A stretch of DNA of 56,750 nt from JBCCGI01 sp039029355. Its GTDB lineage: Bacteria; Planctomycetota; UBA1135; GCA-002686595. Position numbers and translations under genes: made by a program. Below, in pieces: positions 1 through 7,722 of this stretch. Each line of letters starts with the position of its first letter. Position 1 is the first letter of the stretch. The DNA lies in assembly GCA_039029355.1 (NCBI GenBank), contig JBCCGI010000056.1:1-56750 (forward strand), in the 5' to 3' direction. The notes below the pieces were generated by a model. It was not told the DNA's origin, did not search any database, and saw only the letters and a program-made list of their open reading frames with translations.

Positions 1-891
1 GGCCGTGACGGCTGGCGCGCGCGCGCGACCTTCGACCCGGCCGGGCTCGATCCCGGAACGCTCGGGATGCTCGGCGCGTCCGCGCGGCGCCGCCCAGTCC
101 TCGACGACCGCGCGGACCGGCCCCGGCAGCCGCGCCCGGGTCTCGTCGAGCGCCACGCGGCCGAGCTCGGTCGCTCCCGCGCGCCGCTCGACCCGCTCGC
201 CATCCCAGACCCAGAGCCCCTCGCGATCGGCCGACACCGGCCCGTGCACCGCCGCGCCGCCGCTCGCGAACCAGCCCGCCCGCCGCGGCTCCGGCGTCGG
301 TGGGCGGTCGCTCACAAGGAGCGTCCCCGGGCGGTCGTAGCGCGCGAGCACGGGCCGCGGCGTCGCGACCGGCGGCGGCGCGAACCACTCGGCGGGCGGC
401 TCCTCGCCGGCCGCGAGGTCCAGCGGAGCCGCCGCGGCGCCGACCCAGCGCACACGGTCTCCTGGCTGCGCCGCCTCGGCCAGCCCGCGGCGGGCCTCGG
501 CCAGCGCGCGCTCGATGCGGCTCTCCGCGAGACCGCCGCCGGGCTCCCCCGCCTCGGCGCGCCACGGGAGCGCGGTCGAGGGCGCCTGGTCGACCAGCAC
601 GGTCCAGGTCCGGCGGCCGGCGGGCGCCTCGAAGCGCGGACCTGCCAGGGCGACCGCACCGAGCGCCAGCGCGAGGGCGAGCACGAAGATCGCGAGCGGG
701 ATGCGCGGCCGGTGCGAGCGCGCCTCGCGCGGCAGCGCGTCCGACACGGCCTTCCAGATCGACAGCGTGCCGGTGGCGAGCACCGGAGGCTTGGTCCGCA
801 CGCGCGCCAAGAGGAGCAACAGGAGCGGCAGCAGCAGCGCCGCCAGTCCCGCGGGCCGCGACCAGACCAGGGTCAGCTGGGCCAGGGTCAC
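1..891 (-). CDS. BatA-like membrane protein, 3' end cut by window edge
   Basis: The reading frame opens with GTG at 891, 13 bp after the stop of the DUF58 gene, with GAGGAG about 10 nt upstream as a ribosome binding site. It stays open to base 1, so at least 297 residues are present and the C-terminus is missing. Two membrane segments are visible (residues about 15-29, Leu-rich, and 64-83, Ala/Leu-rich), the N-terminal double-transmembrane layout of BatA/aerotolerance-type proteins. The stretch after the second helix (TWTVLVDQAPS) sits where a von Willebrand A domain would start, but the MIDAS DxSxS is reduced to DQAPS, so metal binding is doubtful. The order DUF58 then BatA is typical of MoxR-DUF58-VWA loci, although no MoxR ATPase is in view. 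The family call is good; the function is unknown. Confidence 0.75.
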   Translation of the reverse strand, partial: MTLAQLTLVWSRPAGLAALLLPLLLLLLARVRTKPPVLATGTLSIWKAVSDALPREARSHRPRIPLAIFVLALALALGAVALAGPRFEAPAGRRTWTVLVDQAPSTALPWRAEAGEPGGGLAESRIERALAEARRGLAEAAQPGDRVRWVGAAAAPLDLAAGEEPPAEWFAPPPVATPRPVLARYDRPGTLLVSDRPPTPEPRRAGWFASGGAAVHGPVSADREGLWVWDGERVERRAGATELGRVALDETRARLPGPVRAVVEDWAAPRGRAEHPERSGIEPGRVEGRARAPAVTA

Positions 892-904
892 TGCGCCGCG
901 CTCC

Positions 905-1819
905 TCATCCGGGGAAGAGCCCGGTGCACACGTCCTCGAAGGGCGTGGCGCTCGACCATGTGCCGAAGGCGACGCGGTGCCGCGCGCAGGCCACGCGCCA
1001 GCGCTCCAAGCGCCGCCGCAGGACGGCTTCGTAGCGGTCGCGCGTGCGCGCGTCGAGCTCGAGCGCGTGGCGCGCGCCGCTCTCGGCGTCGACCCAGACC
1101 AGCGCGCGACCGAGCTCGCCATCGCCCGCCGTACTCGGGGTGAGCTCCTCGGGCGCGAGCAGCTGGGCGCACAGGAGCTCGCGCCCGCGCCGCGCCAGCC
1201 CGAAGAGCGCGTCGTGCTCCAGGTCGAGGAGGTCGCCCAGCACGAACACGCGCCCCGCGCCGCGGAAGCGCGCGGGCTCCTGCACCAGCGCCGCCACGCC
1301 GCGGTCGCCCTCGGCGCGCGCCTCCTCGAGGAACGCCAGCCAGGACGGCAGCTCGACCTTCTTGCGGAGCAGGAGCGAGCGCGGCCGCCCCGCGCCGGCC
1401 CCCGGCGACAGCACGAGCTCGACCGAGGCGCCGACGGTCAGCCCCAGGCTCGCGATCGCCGTCGCCAGCTCGGCCGCGGCCTGCAGCTTGCCCGGCCGCC
1501 CGACGGCCATCGAGGCGCTGCGGTCCACCAGCACGGCCCAGCGCTCGCTCGCCTCGCGCCGCGCGACGCGCACGAAGGGTCGATCGAGGCGCGCGAAGAG
1601 GCTCCAGTCGACCGCGCGCAGGTTCTCGCCCGGCCGGTACGGTCGGTAGCCGAGGAACTCGGCCCCCACGCCCTGGAGCGAGCCCTTGCCCGACCCCTCG
1701 CGCCGCTCGCGCGCGCTGCGTACGCGGGCGACCAGTCGCTCAACGCGTCCCAGGAAGTCGTCGCCGAAGCGGACGCCGGGGGACGGCAGCGGGATCTTCC
1801 CCTGGACGGCCGTCTCCAT
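905..1819 (-). CDS. DUF58 domain protein (VWA-like)
   Basis: This encodes about 304 residues from the ATG at 1819. It carries the DUF58 hallmark YRPYRPGENLRAVDWSLFARL-like segment (residues about 57-77; Tyr-x-Pro-Gly-Glu, Asp-Trp and Ala-Arg are the conserved points), followed by a VWA-like core with an intact DRSAS metal-site motif. DUF58 proteins normally work with MoxR AAA+ ATPases and BatA-type membrane proteins in envelope maturation or stress tolerance. Here a BatA-like gene follows directly, and a phosphatase gene rather than moxR precedes it by 28 bp. A longer in-frame reading back to 1960 exists but overlaps the phosphatase gene and looks non-coding. The precise substrate cannot be told from sequence. 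Confidence 0.85.
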   Translation of the reverse strand: METAVQGKIPLPSPGVRFGDDFLGRVERLVARVRSARERREGSGKGSLQGVGAEFLGYRPYRPGENLRAVDWSLFARLDRPFVRVARREASERWAVLVDRSASMAVGRPGKLQAAAELATAIASLGLTVGASVELVLSPGAGAGRPRSLLLRKKVELPSWLAFLEEARAEGDRGVAALVQEPARFRGAGRVFVLGDLLDLEHDALFGLARRGRELLCAQLLAPEELTPSTAGDGELGRALVWVDAESGARHALELDARTRDRYEAVLRRRLERWRVACARHRVAFGTWSSATPFEDVCTGLFPG

Positions 1820-1847
1820 GCGCAGCCCGCCTGCCCGGGGCGCGGCG

Positions 1848-3239
1848 TTACTCCACCCGGCGGACGACGACCACGGTGATGTCGTCCTCGCGCACGCCGC
1901 CGGCGAGCTCGAGCGCGCTCTCGACCAGGTGCAGCGCGATCTCCTTCGCCGCGAGGCCACGGCCGGCGGAGTCGCAGAGCGCCGCGCGCAGGCCGTCGTC
2001 GCCGAAGAGCGCCTCTTTGTTCTCGGGCGAGCGCGCCTCGACCAGCCCGTCGGTGTAGACCACCAACACGTCGCCCGGGTCCAGCGACTGGGGCGCGAGC
2101 GAGGTGTAGGCCTCGTCCGGCAGCATGCCGATGGCGGGACCGCCGCCGGTGATGAGCTCGACCTCGCCGGTCGCCTTGCGCCACACGAAGGGCGGCGCGT
2201 GTCCGGCGTTGACCGGCGTGACGACGCCGTCGTCGGCCAGGAGCGCGAAGAAGAGCGTGACGAAGCGCCCGTCGTCGATCTTCTCGCTCAGGTCCTGGTT
2301 GAGCAGCGAGACGATCTCGCCGGGCTCCGAGATGAGCCGCGAGTAGGAGCTGAGGCTGCCCTGGGCCGAGGCGGTGATCAGCGCCGGCCCGATGCCGTGC
2401 CCGGTCACGTCGCCGACGACCACGCCGAGCTTGCCGCCCTTGACGCGAAGGAAGTCGTAGAAGTCGCCGGCCGCCACTTCGGCGGGGCCGTACCAGCCGT
2501 GCAGGTCGTAGCCCGGCACGTCCTCGGGCACCGACGGCATCAGGTCGCGCTGGATCGCACCGGCGAGCTCGAGCGACTGCTCGAGGCGGACCTTTTCGAG
2601 CGAGTCGAAGTGCAGCCGGGCGTTGTCGAGGGCGATCGAGATCTGCTGGGCGAGCGCGGCGAAGAGCGACAGGTCGCTTTGGCCGAACTGGCGGCTGGCG
2701 GCGCGCGAGTCGACGTAGAGCACGCCGTTCGGCCGCCCGCCCTGCTCGCCGCGCTCGGGCGGCGCCAGGGGCACGCACATGACGGCGCGCAGCTTCAGAT
2801 CGTAGACCGACTTGCCGAGCTCCAGCGCCTCGGACTCGGACTGGACCGTCGCGCGCACCGGCAGGATCTCGTCGAGAACCCGGGTGGCGATGGTGGTCGA
2901 GAAGCGCACCTCGCCGGTCAGCGGTTTGCCGCCGCGGGTGCGGCCGACGCGTTGGAGCAGGCCGCCGTCGGAGCCGCGCAGGAGCAGGAGGCCGCGCTCG
3001 GCGCCGGTGATCTCGATCGAGCGGTCGACGATGTCGATCAGGAGCTCGTCCAGGTCGCGGAACTCCGAGACCCGCGCGATCGCTTCGAGCAGCACCTGCA
3101 CCGTGCGGCGGTCCGCCCCCTGGTCCCCGGTCAGGAACTGGGTCGTCGGCGGACCGGACTCGCGCTCCATAGGCTCGTCCCCGGCGGGGACGGCCGGCGC
3201 CGGCGGGGGCGTCGAGGGCTTCTTGCGCTTGAAGAACAT
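1848..3239 (-). CDS. GAF-domain PP2C (SpoIIE/RsbU-type) serine phosphatase
   Basis: The 463-residue protein has a short Pro-rich start, a GAF domain (about 45-215) and a C-terminal PP2C/SpoIIE phosphatase domain (about 240-462). Metal-coordinating motifs are present: AAGDFYDF, VVGDVTGHG, VVYTDGLVEAR and EDDITVVVVRR. Such enzymes dephosphorylate STAS-domain anti-anti-sigma factors in partner-switching modules, with the GAF domain sensing a ligand or partner. The divergent neighbour at 3463 encodes a STAS protein, which supports that role. No HATPase anti-sigma kinase lies nearby. The leader is very short: a TAGACT hexamer stands 12 nt before the ATG and no Shine-Dalgarno is visible. Confidence 0.92.
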   Translation of the reverse strand: MFFKRKKPSTPPPAPAVPAGDEPMERESGPPTTQFLTGDQGADRRTVQVLLEAIARVSEFRDLDELLIDIVDRSIEITGAERGLLLLRGSDGGLLQRVGRTRGGKPLTGEVRFSTTIATRVLDEILPVRATVQSESEALELGKSVYDLKLRAVMCVPLAPPERGEQGGRPNGVLYVDSRAASRQFGQSDLSLFAALAQQISIALDNARLHFDSLEKVRLEQSLELAGAIQRDLMPSVPEDVPGYDLHGWYGPAEVAAGDFYDFLRVKGGKLGVVVGDVTGHGIGPALITASAQGSLSSYSRLISEPGEIVSLLNQDLSEKIDDGRFVTLFFALLADDGVVTPVNAGHAPPFVWRKATGEVELITGGGPAIGMLPDEAYTSLAPQSLDPGDVLVVYTDGLVEARSPENKEALFGDDGLRAALCDSAGRGLAAKEIALHLVESALELAGGVREDDITVVVVRRVE

Positions 3240-3251
3240 CGCGGAGAAAGG

Positions 3252-3257
3252 AGTCTA
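3252..3257 (-). promoter_or_regulatory. candidate -10 hexamer (TAGACT) for the PP2C gene
   Basis: TAGACT reads on the minus strand 12 nt before the PP2C ATG. The same ten-base string GGGCTAGACT precedes the CBS gene at 6536. No convincing -35 is seen. If real, the transcript would have a leader of only about 5 nt. Confidence 0.35.
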
Positions 3258-3462
3258 GCCCGAAGTCGTCACAAGCTCACGGCGCGATTCGCCAGGGTCG
3301 CGCGACCCCGCCCCGAAGTCCCCACCGGCCGGCGTGTTCCCCGGCTGCCGGCTCCGGGTGTGTATGGGACCCGCGCTGATAGGAAAATCCTTGGCTCAGC
3401 GTCCGCCCGGGAAGCTAGGATCCCCCGTCCGTTTCGCCCTAGGCCTGCTTTCGGAGACATTC

Positions 3463-4290
3463 ATGCAGATCACGGCCGAGCCCCGCGAGGACTACACCAT
3501 CCTCCACCTGCGGGGTGAGTTCGACACGTACTACTGCCCGCACCTCCAAAAGGAGATCGACGCCCTCATGGCGGCGGGCGTCAGCCGTGTCGCGCTCAAC
3601 CTGCGCCTCGTGAAGTTCATCAACTCCACGGCCCTCGGGGCGGTGATCAAGGCCTCGAAGTCGCTCGGCAACTCCGGCGGCAAGATGGCCATCTCGCGCC
3701 CGTCGAACTTCGTGCGCGACATCATGGAGAAGGTCGGGCTCGACCGCGTCGTGCCGATCTTCGACACCGACGAGGCGGCGGGCACGCACCTCCTGGAGTC
3801 CGCGCCGGCGCCCGTGGTCGAGAGCGACGAGTCGATCCTCGACGACGAGAGCTCGGTGCTCTTCACCCCCGCCGACCCGTCGCGGGTCGAGCACTTCGTG
3901 CCCGAGAGCGCGCGCGGCGGCGGCACGACCAACCCGGTCCACGGGCACACCTTCGGCAGCTCCTGGCGCGGCGTCGGACGCATGAGCGGCCTGGACGCCG
4001 AGAACCTGCGCTTCACCTGGAACGGCGGCTCGACCGGCCTGACCCCCTTCGAGATGGGTCAGATGCTCTCGCTCGGCACCGACCTCAAGGTGAAGTTCCG
4101 CCTGCCGCTGCTGCAGAAGGGCCACTGCGAGGCGGTGGTCACGATCAGCGAGGTCGAGGAGCGGCCCGACGGCGTCAAGATCGGGGCTGCCTTCTCCGAG
4201 ATCGAGCCCGAGACGCGCACCGCGGTGCAGCAGTACGCCGAGGACCTGGCCTTCCTGAAGTCCGAGCTCCGCAAGGCGACCGAGAACTAG
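3463..4290 (+). CDS. STAS anti-anti-sigma factor fused to a PilZ-like domain
   Basis: I start this 275-residue protein at the ATG at 3463 (GGAG about 8 nt upstream). Residues 1-110 are a STAS domain: an N-terminal strand (TAEPREDYTILHLRGEFD), the conserved KFINSTALGAVI segment with the serine that partner kinases phosphorylate, and the usual spacing. After an acidic linker (about 115-150) comes a second domain (about 165-270). It contains RGVGR, which fits the RxxxR signature of PilZ, then NGGSTG where D/NxSxxG would be expected, and a typical C-terminal GAAFSEIEPETR segment. The second PilZ motif is off-register, so c-di-GMP binding is uncertain. The gene is divergent from the PP2C phosphatase, which probably dephosphorylates it. 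Confidence 0.82.
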   Translation: MQITAEPREDYTILHLRGEFDTYYCPHLQKEIDALMAAGVSRVALNLRLVKFINSTALGAVIKASKSLGNSGGKMAISRPSNFVRDIMEKVGLDRVVPIFDTDEAAGTHLLESAPAPVVESDESILDDESSVLFTPADPSRVEHFVPESARGGGTTNPVHGHTFGSSWRGVGRMSGLDAENLRFTWNGGSTGLTPFEMGQMLSLGTDLKVKFRLPLLQKGHCEAVVTISEVEERPDGVKIGAAFSEIEPETRTAVQQYAEDLAFLKSELRKATEN

Positions 4291-4347
4291 GCGCGCGACT
4301 CGCCCCGCGTTCCGCGTCACCTTCGCTCCTGCCGGTTGCCGGCACGG

Positions 4348-4367
4348 CGCGACTTCGGTCGCGTTTT
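4348..4367 (+). terminator. short UUCG hairpin plus T-run after the STAS gene
   Basis: CGCGAC, a TTCG tetraloop and GTCGCG form a 6-bp stem followed by TTTT. It lies 58 bp past the STAS stop and before the convergent glycosyltransferase end. Confidence 0.55.
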
Positions 4368-4414
4368 CAACGGCGCTGCGCCGCGGACGAGCAGCGCGTT
4401 CGGAGCTCAGGACA

Positions 4415-5542
4415 CTAGGCGCCGTTGCGCAGCGGCTCCGGCGACGTCACGCGCTGGCGGGCGTCGAGGAGCAGCGTCTCGAACGCCTCCCCCACCCGCG
4501 CCCAGGCGAGGTCACGCTCCGCGGCCTCGCGCGCGTTCTGCCCCCACCGGCCGCGCGCCACCGGCGAGCCCGCGGCGCGGCGGATCATCTCGGCCCAGGC
4601 GCCGACGTCGCCGGGCGGCGCCAGCAGGCCGGTCTCGCCCGGCTCGACGTAGAAGCGCAGCCGCGGCAGGTCCGACGCCAGCACCGGGAGGCCGGCCGCG
4701 AGCGCGCGCGACACGTTGCGGCCGAGCACCACGTCCGAGAGGGCCGGCGTCGCGAACAGCGTGGCCGAGCCCAGGAGGCCCGGCAGCTCCTCGCGCCGCG
4801 GCCGCCCCAGCCAGTGCACGCGCGCGCCGACCCCCAGCCGGTCGCACATCGCGCGCAGCGCGAGCCGCTCCGGCCCGTCGCCGGCGATGACCAGCGACCA
4901 GTCGTCGCGCTGGCCGACCGTGCGCGCGAAGGCCGCGATCAGCGTCTCGAGGCCGCGCTCGGGAAGCAGTCGGCCGACGTAGAGCAGGATCCGCCCGCGG
5001 ATGCGGTGCTTGGAAACCAGGTGGCTGGTGAGCCCCGGGCGGAACAGGTGGAGGTCGACGCCCTGCGGCAGGATCGTGATGCGCTCGGGCTCGAAGCCCT
5101 CGCCGACCGCGCGCTCGCGCGCGACCGGGTCGAGCGCGACCACCGAGTGCGCCGTGCGGCGCACATAGCGCCCCCAGAAGACCTCACCGACGCGCCAAAG
5201 GAAGCGCTGCCAGCTGCGGCCGCCGTCCGGCGGATCCGCCTCGACCAGCACGAGCGGCGCCCCCAGGCGGCGAGCCGCCCGCGCGCCGAGCATCGCCGCG
5301 GGCGAGAGCGCGTCGTAGGCGACGATCACGTCGGGGCTGTAGCGCACCAGGCCGCCGCGCGCGTTTTCCTCCTCATCGGGGTCGGCGCCGGCGCGCGGGA
5401 TCTTGCCCGGCGGCGCACCGAAGCCGCGCACGGCGTGCCCGCGCCCCAGGAGCTCGGAGGCGAGTCGGGGCGGGTGCTGGCCGCCGCGGACCGAGAGGGT
5501 CAGCGGGTCGACAACGAGGGCGATGCGTAGCGGGTCGGACAC
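4415..5542 (-). CDS. GT4-family glycosyltransferase (GT-B fold)
   Basis: This 375-residue protein starts at a GTG (5542). The N-terminal half has the GT-B pattern (IALVVDPLTLSVRGGQH, the loop that precedes acceptor binding). The C-terminal half has the GT4 signatures ILLYVGRLLPERGLETLI, VIAGDGPE and the segment LFATPALSDVVLGRNVSRALAAGLPVLAS that carries the nucleotide-sugar binding region. The canonical ExFGxxxxE motif is degenerate here (SDVVLGRN replaces the first Glu), which is not rare in GT4. It is probably cytoplasmic and acts in glycolipid, exopolysaccharide or glycan assembly. It is monocistronic and divergent from a HAD-like gene. The sugar donor and acceptor cannot be read from sequence. 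Confidence 0.85.
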   Translation of the reverse strand: MSDPLRIALVVDPLTLSVRGGQHPPRLASELLGRGHAVRGFGAPPGKIPRAGADPDEEENARGGLVRYSPDVIVAYDALSPAAMLGARAARRLGAPLVLVEADPPDGGRSWQRFLWRVGEVFWGRYVRRTAHSVVALDPVARERAVGEGFEPERITILPQGVDLHLFRPGLTSHLVSKHRIRGRILLYVGRLLPERGLETLIAAFARTVGQRDDWSLVIAGDGPERLALRAMCDRLGVGARVHWLGRPRREELPGLLGSATLFATPALSDVVLGRNVSRALAAGLPVLASDLPRLRFYVEPGETGLLAPPGDVGAWAEMIRRAAGSPVARGRWGQNAREAAERDLAWARVGEAFETLLLDARQRVTSPEPLRNGA

Positions 5543-5572
5543 GGACGAAGGGCGGAAGGGCTTTCCGATGCG

Positions 5573-5578
5573 ATTTTA
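5573..5578 (-). promoter_or_regulatory. candidate -10 hexamer (TAAAAT) for the glycosyltransferase gene
   Basis: TAAAAT matches five of six TATAAT positions and lies 30 nt before the GTG start, in an otherwise GC-rich divergent spacer. No good -35 is seen at 16-18 bp. Confidence 0.35.
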
Positions 5579-5689
5579 GGACGCCAGGGGGGACGCTTCC
5601 CGACTCTCTTTCGACCCGCGAAACTCCGCGTCTTGACCGCTCAAGCGGCTCCGCGGTCGTCCGAGAACGCGGGATGTCCACCTGCACCC

Positions 5690-5695
5690 TAGACA
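5690..5695 (+). promoter_or_regulatory. candidate -10 hexamer (TAGACA) for the HAD-like gene
   Basis: TAGACA ends 7 nt before the ATG at 5703, the spacing expected for a leaderless mRNA. No Shine-Dalgarno sequence is present, only a run of C. Support is weak when taken alone. Confidence 0.3.
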
Positions 5696-5702
5696 TCCCC
5701 CC

Positions 5703-6329
5703 ATGATCTCCCGCGACCCGAGTCCCTTCGCCCCCATCCCCGGAACCGTCCCCGCGCCCCGCGGGCTCTTCGTCGATCGCTGGGGCACGCTGCTCCAGAC
5801 GCCCGAGGCGGGCTTCGCACGCTCGGCGGACGACGTTGAGTTTTCTTCCGGGGCCGTGGACGCGCTGTTCCGGGCCAGCCAGGCGGGCTGGTGCATCTAC
5901 CTCCTGGGCAACGAGGACGCCGTCGCGCGCGGCCAGGTGTCCGACGCCGCGTGGCAGGAGATCGACGCCCGCGTGCTCGAAGGTCTCGGCGCCGGCGGCG
6001 TGCGCATCGCGCGCGACTACACCTGCCTGGACCACCCGACCGAAGGCGTACCCGGGCACCAGAAGGACTCGGTCTATCTGCTGCCGAACACCGGCGCCTT
6101 CTACCACGCCGCGCACGAGGACGGCATCGAGCTGCGCAAGAGCTGGGTCGTCGGCGATAGCTCGCTCGAGCTCGTCGCCGGCTGGCGCGCCGGGCTTCGC
6201 CAGGCGGGCGTGCGCACCGGCCTCGCGGTGGGAGATGGCACCTTCAAGGTGACGCCCGACGTCCTCGGCTCCGACCTGTCCGACGTGGTCCTCGGGCTGC
6301 TGGAGCTCGAAGGCGCGCTGCACCCCTAG
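5703..6329 (+). CDS. HAD-superfamily (GmhB/HisB-like) protein with altered active site
   Basis: The 208-residue protein has the fold order of the histidinol-phosphate/heptose-bisphosphate phosphatase branch of HAD. Motif I is LFVDRWGTLL, motif II region is IYLLGNEDAV, there is a segment with a Cys (YTCLDHPTEGVPGH) where GmhB has its zinc loop, and motif III/IV is RKSWVVGDSSLE. In active relatives motif I reads DxDGT; here the second acidic residue is Trp (DRW), and the motif II Ser/Thr-Asn is LGN. The general acid/base is therefore missing, and the protein may bind rather than hydrolyse phosphorylated sugars or be a pseudoenzyme. It is flanked by a glycosyltransferase and a CBS gene in separate transcription units. 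Confidence 0.75.
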   Translation: MISRDPSPFAPIPGTVPAPRGLFVDRWGTLLQTPEAGFARSADDVEFSSGAVDALFRASQAGWCIYLLGNEDAVARGQVSDAAWQEIDARVLEGLGAGGVRIARDYTCLDHPTEGVPGHQKDSVYLLPNTGAFYHAAHEDGIELRKSWVVGDSSLELVAGWRAGLRQAGVRTGLAVGDGTFKVTPDVLGSDLSDVVLGLLELEGALHP

Positions 6330-6535
6330 GAGCCCGTCCGGGTCTTCGCGGTCCGCGAGGCAGCGATCCTCGCGCCCGGCTCCGCATCGCCTCGAGCCCC
6401 CCCGGGGCATCCAATCGGTGCGCGAATCGGCGTTCCAGCGCCGGCCGCCGGGAAATCGCTTCCCGCCGCCGGGAGTCCGGTGGCGGCGCAGCCGTCGAAA
6501 CGCCGGCGCGCCAGGCGCGTCGGCGGGCCATGGGC

Positions 6536-6541
6536 TAGACT
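6536..6541 (+). promoter_or_regulatory. candidate -10 hexamer (TAGACT) for the CBS gene
   Basis: GGGCTAGACT stands 11 nt before the ATG at 6553 and is identical to the decamer before the PP2C gene. No Shine-Dalgarno is seen and no convincing -35. Confidence 0.35.
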
Positions 6542-6552
6542 TGCCTAACGGC

Positions 6553-6987
6553 ATGAAATCGATCGGCGAACTCCTCAGCGGACAGCACGTCCACACCCTG
6601 GCCCAGTCGTCCACGGTCCTCGACGCCGCGCGGCTGATGCAGGAGGCCCACATCGGGGCCATCCTGGTCACCGGCGAACGCGAAAAGCTCGTCGGGATCT
6701 TCACCGAGCGCGACCTGATGTCGCGCGTGGTCGTCGCGGGGCACGATCCCGGGACGCTCCTCCTCGAGGAGGTGATGACGCGTGGGCTGGTGACCTCGAC
6801 TCCCGAGCGACGGGTGACCGAGGCGGCGCAGGAGATGCAGGACCGGCACATCCGCCACCTTCCGGTGGTCGAGGATGGGCAAGTGGTCGGCATCCTCAGT
6901 CTGCGCGACCTCCTGCGCGCCCACCTCGAGGCGAAGGTGCAGGAAGTGGACCACCTGACCGCCTACATCCAGGGCGACGAGAGCTAG
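6553..6987 (+). CDS. tandem CBS-domain protein
   Basis: The 144-residue protein consists almost only of a CBS pair (about 8-63 and 74-130). Diagnostic segments are LDAARLMQEAHIGAILV, LVGIFTERDLMSRVV, EVMTRGLVTSTP, RHIRHLPVVED and VVGILSLRDLLRAHLE. Stand-alone CBS pairs bind adenine nucleotides or related ligands and regulate other proteins; the partner is unknown. The start at 6553 is chosen because the domain begins directly after it and the upstream frame has no family similarity. It converges with the FecR-like gene. Confidence 0.9.
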   Translation: MKSIGELLSGQHVHTLAQSSTVLDAARLMQEAHIGAILVTGEREKLVGIFTERDLMSRVVVAGHDPGTLLLEEVMTRGLVTSTPERRVTEAAQEMQDRHIRHLPVVEDGQVVGILSLRDLLRAHLEAKVQEVDHLTAYIQGDES

Positions 6988-7028
6988 CCCCCCCTCCCGG
7001 ACTCCCCCCGCGAGAACGCTGGCGAGCG

Positions 7029-7646
7029 CTAGCGGGTGGGACGCTCGCGCTCATCGGGCAGGCGCGGCAGCAGCAGGCGCTGCCCGCTGCGCACCTTGTC
7101 CGGGAGCTTCGCCTCGCGCTGCGCGCGCGAGGTCAGGTGCGCGTCGGCGCCGCCGCGGTGGTGCACCAGGACGTCGCCGGTGACGCGCTCCTCGGCGTGC
7201 ACGGCGCCGCGCGCGAGCGACAGGTTCCAGCCCTGGGGCAGGCGCAGGTCGCGGCGCCCGCGGCGCACCTCGGCCTCGAGTCGGCGGAAGCGGTAGAGCT
7301 GCACCGCGCCCTCGTTCGGCGCGCTCGCCGACGGCGTCCACTCCAGGGCCGCCGGTCCGGTCACGCGCAGGCTCGCCAGCCCGGGCCAGGCGAGCTCGAT
7401 CTCGCCGCCCGCGCCCAGCTCGATATAGGCCGCCCCCTCGACGCGGCGCGAGCCGTCGACGCGCGTGAGGCGCTCGATCGACTCTCCGCGGACGAGCCAT
7501 ACGCCCCCGCGGTGGATGCGGAGCATCGACTCGGCCGGGGGTCGCAGCGGAAGTTCCTTCCGGACGTCGGCCACGGGGGCCGCGGCGTCGGGGGCCTGCT
7601 GGCCCACAGGCAGGGCGCAGAGGAGCAGCGCGAGCGCGGGGAGCAT
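7029..7646 (-). CDS. exported FecR-like beta-structure protein
   Basis: This is a 205-residue protein from the ATG at 7646, which follows AAAAGGG. The first 20 residues (MLPALALLLCALPVGQ) are a signal peptide. The mature part resembles FecR-type beta-roll domains: short strands ending in Gly, such as MLRIHRGGVWLVRGE, AAYIELGAGGEIEL, LASLRVTGPAALEW and LEAEVRRGRRDLRLP. The C-terminus is basic. It lies 76 bp downstream of mcsB in the same direction and may be cotranscribed. FecR similarity is by pattern only; no function beyond a probable periplasmic location is claimed. Confidence 0.6.
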   Translation of the reverse strand: MLPALALLLCALPVGQQAPDAAAPVADVRKELPLRPPAESMLRIHRGGVWLVRGESIERLTRVDGSRRVEGAAYIELGAGGEIELAWPGLASLRVTGPAALEWTPSASAPNEGAVQLYRFRRLEAEVRRGRRDLRLPQGWNLSLARGAVHAEERVTGDVLVHHRGGADAHLTSRAQREAKLPDKVRSGQRLLLPRLPDERERPTR

Positions 7647-7722
7647 GGTTCCCTTTTCGACCCCCGCAGCGGGCCGTCTTCGGCGCATGCCGGATCTTTC
7701 GCCGGGGCGACCCGGGGCCGCG

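Noticed and set aside
4336..4890. Plus-strand frames opposite the glycosyltransferase gene
   Set aside because: They are antisense shadows with Arg/Pro/Ala-rich translation.
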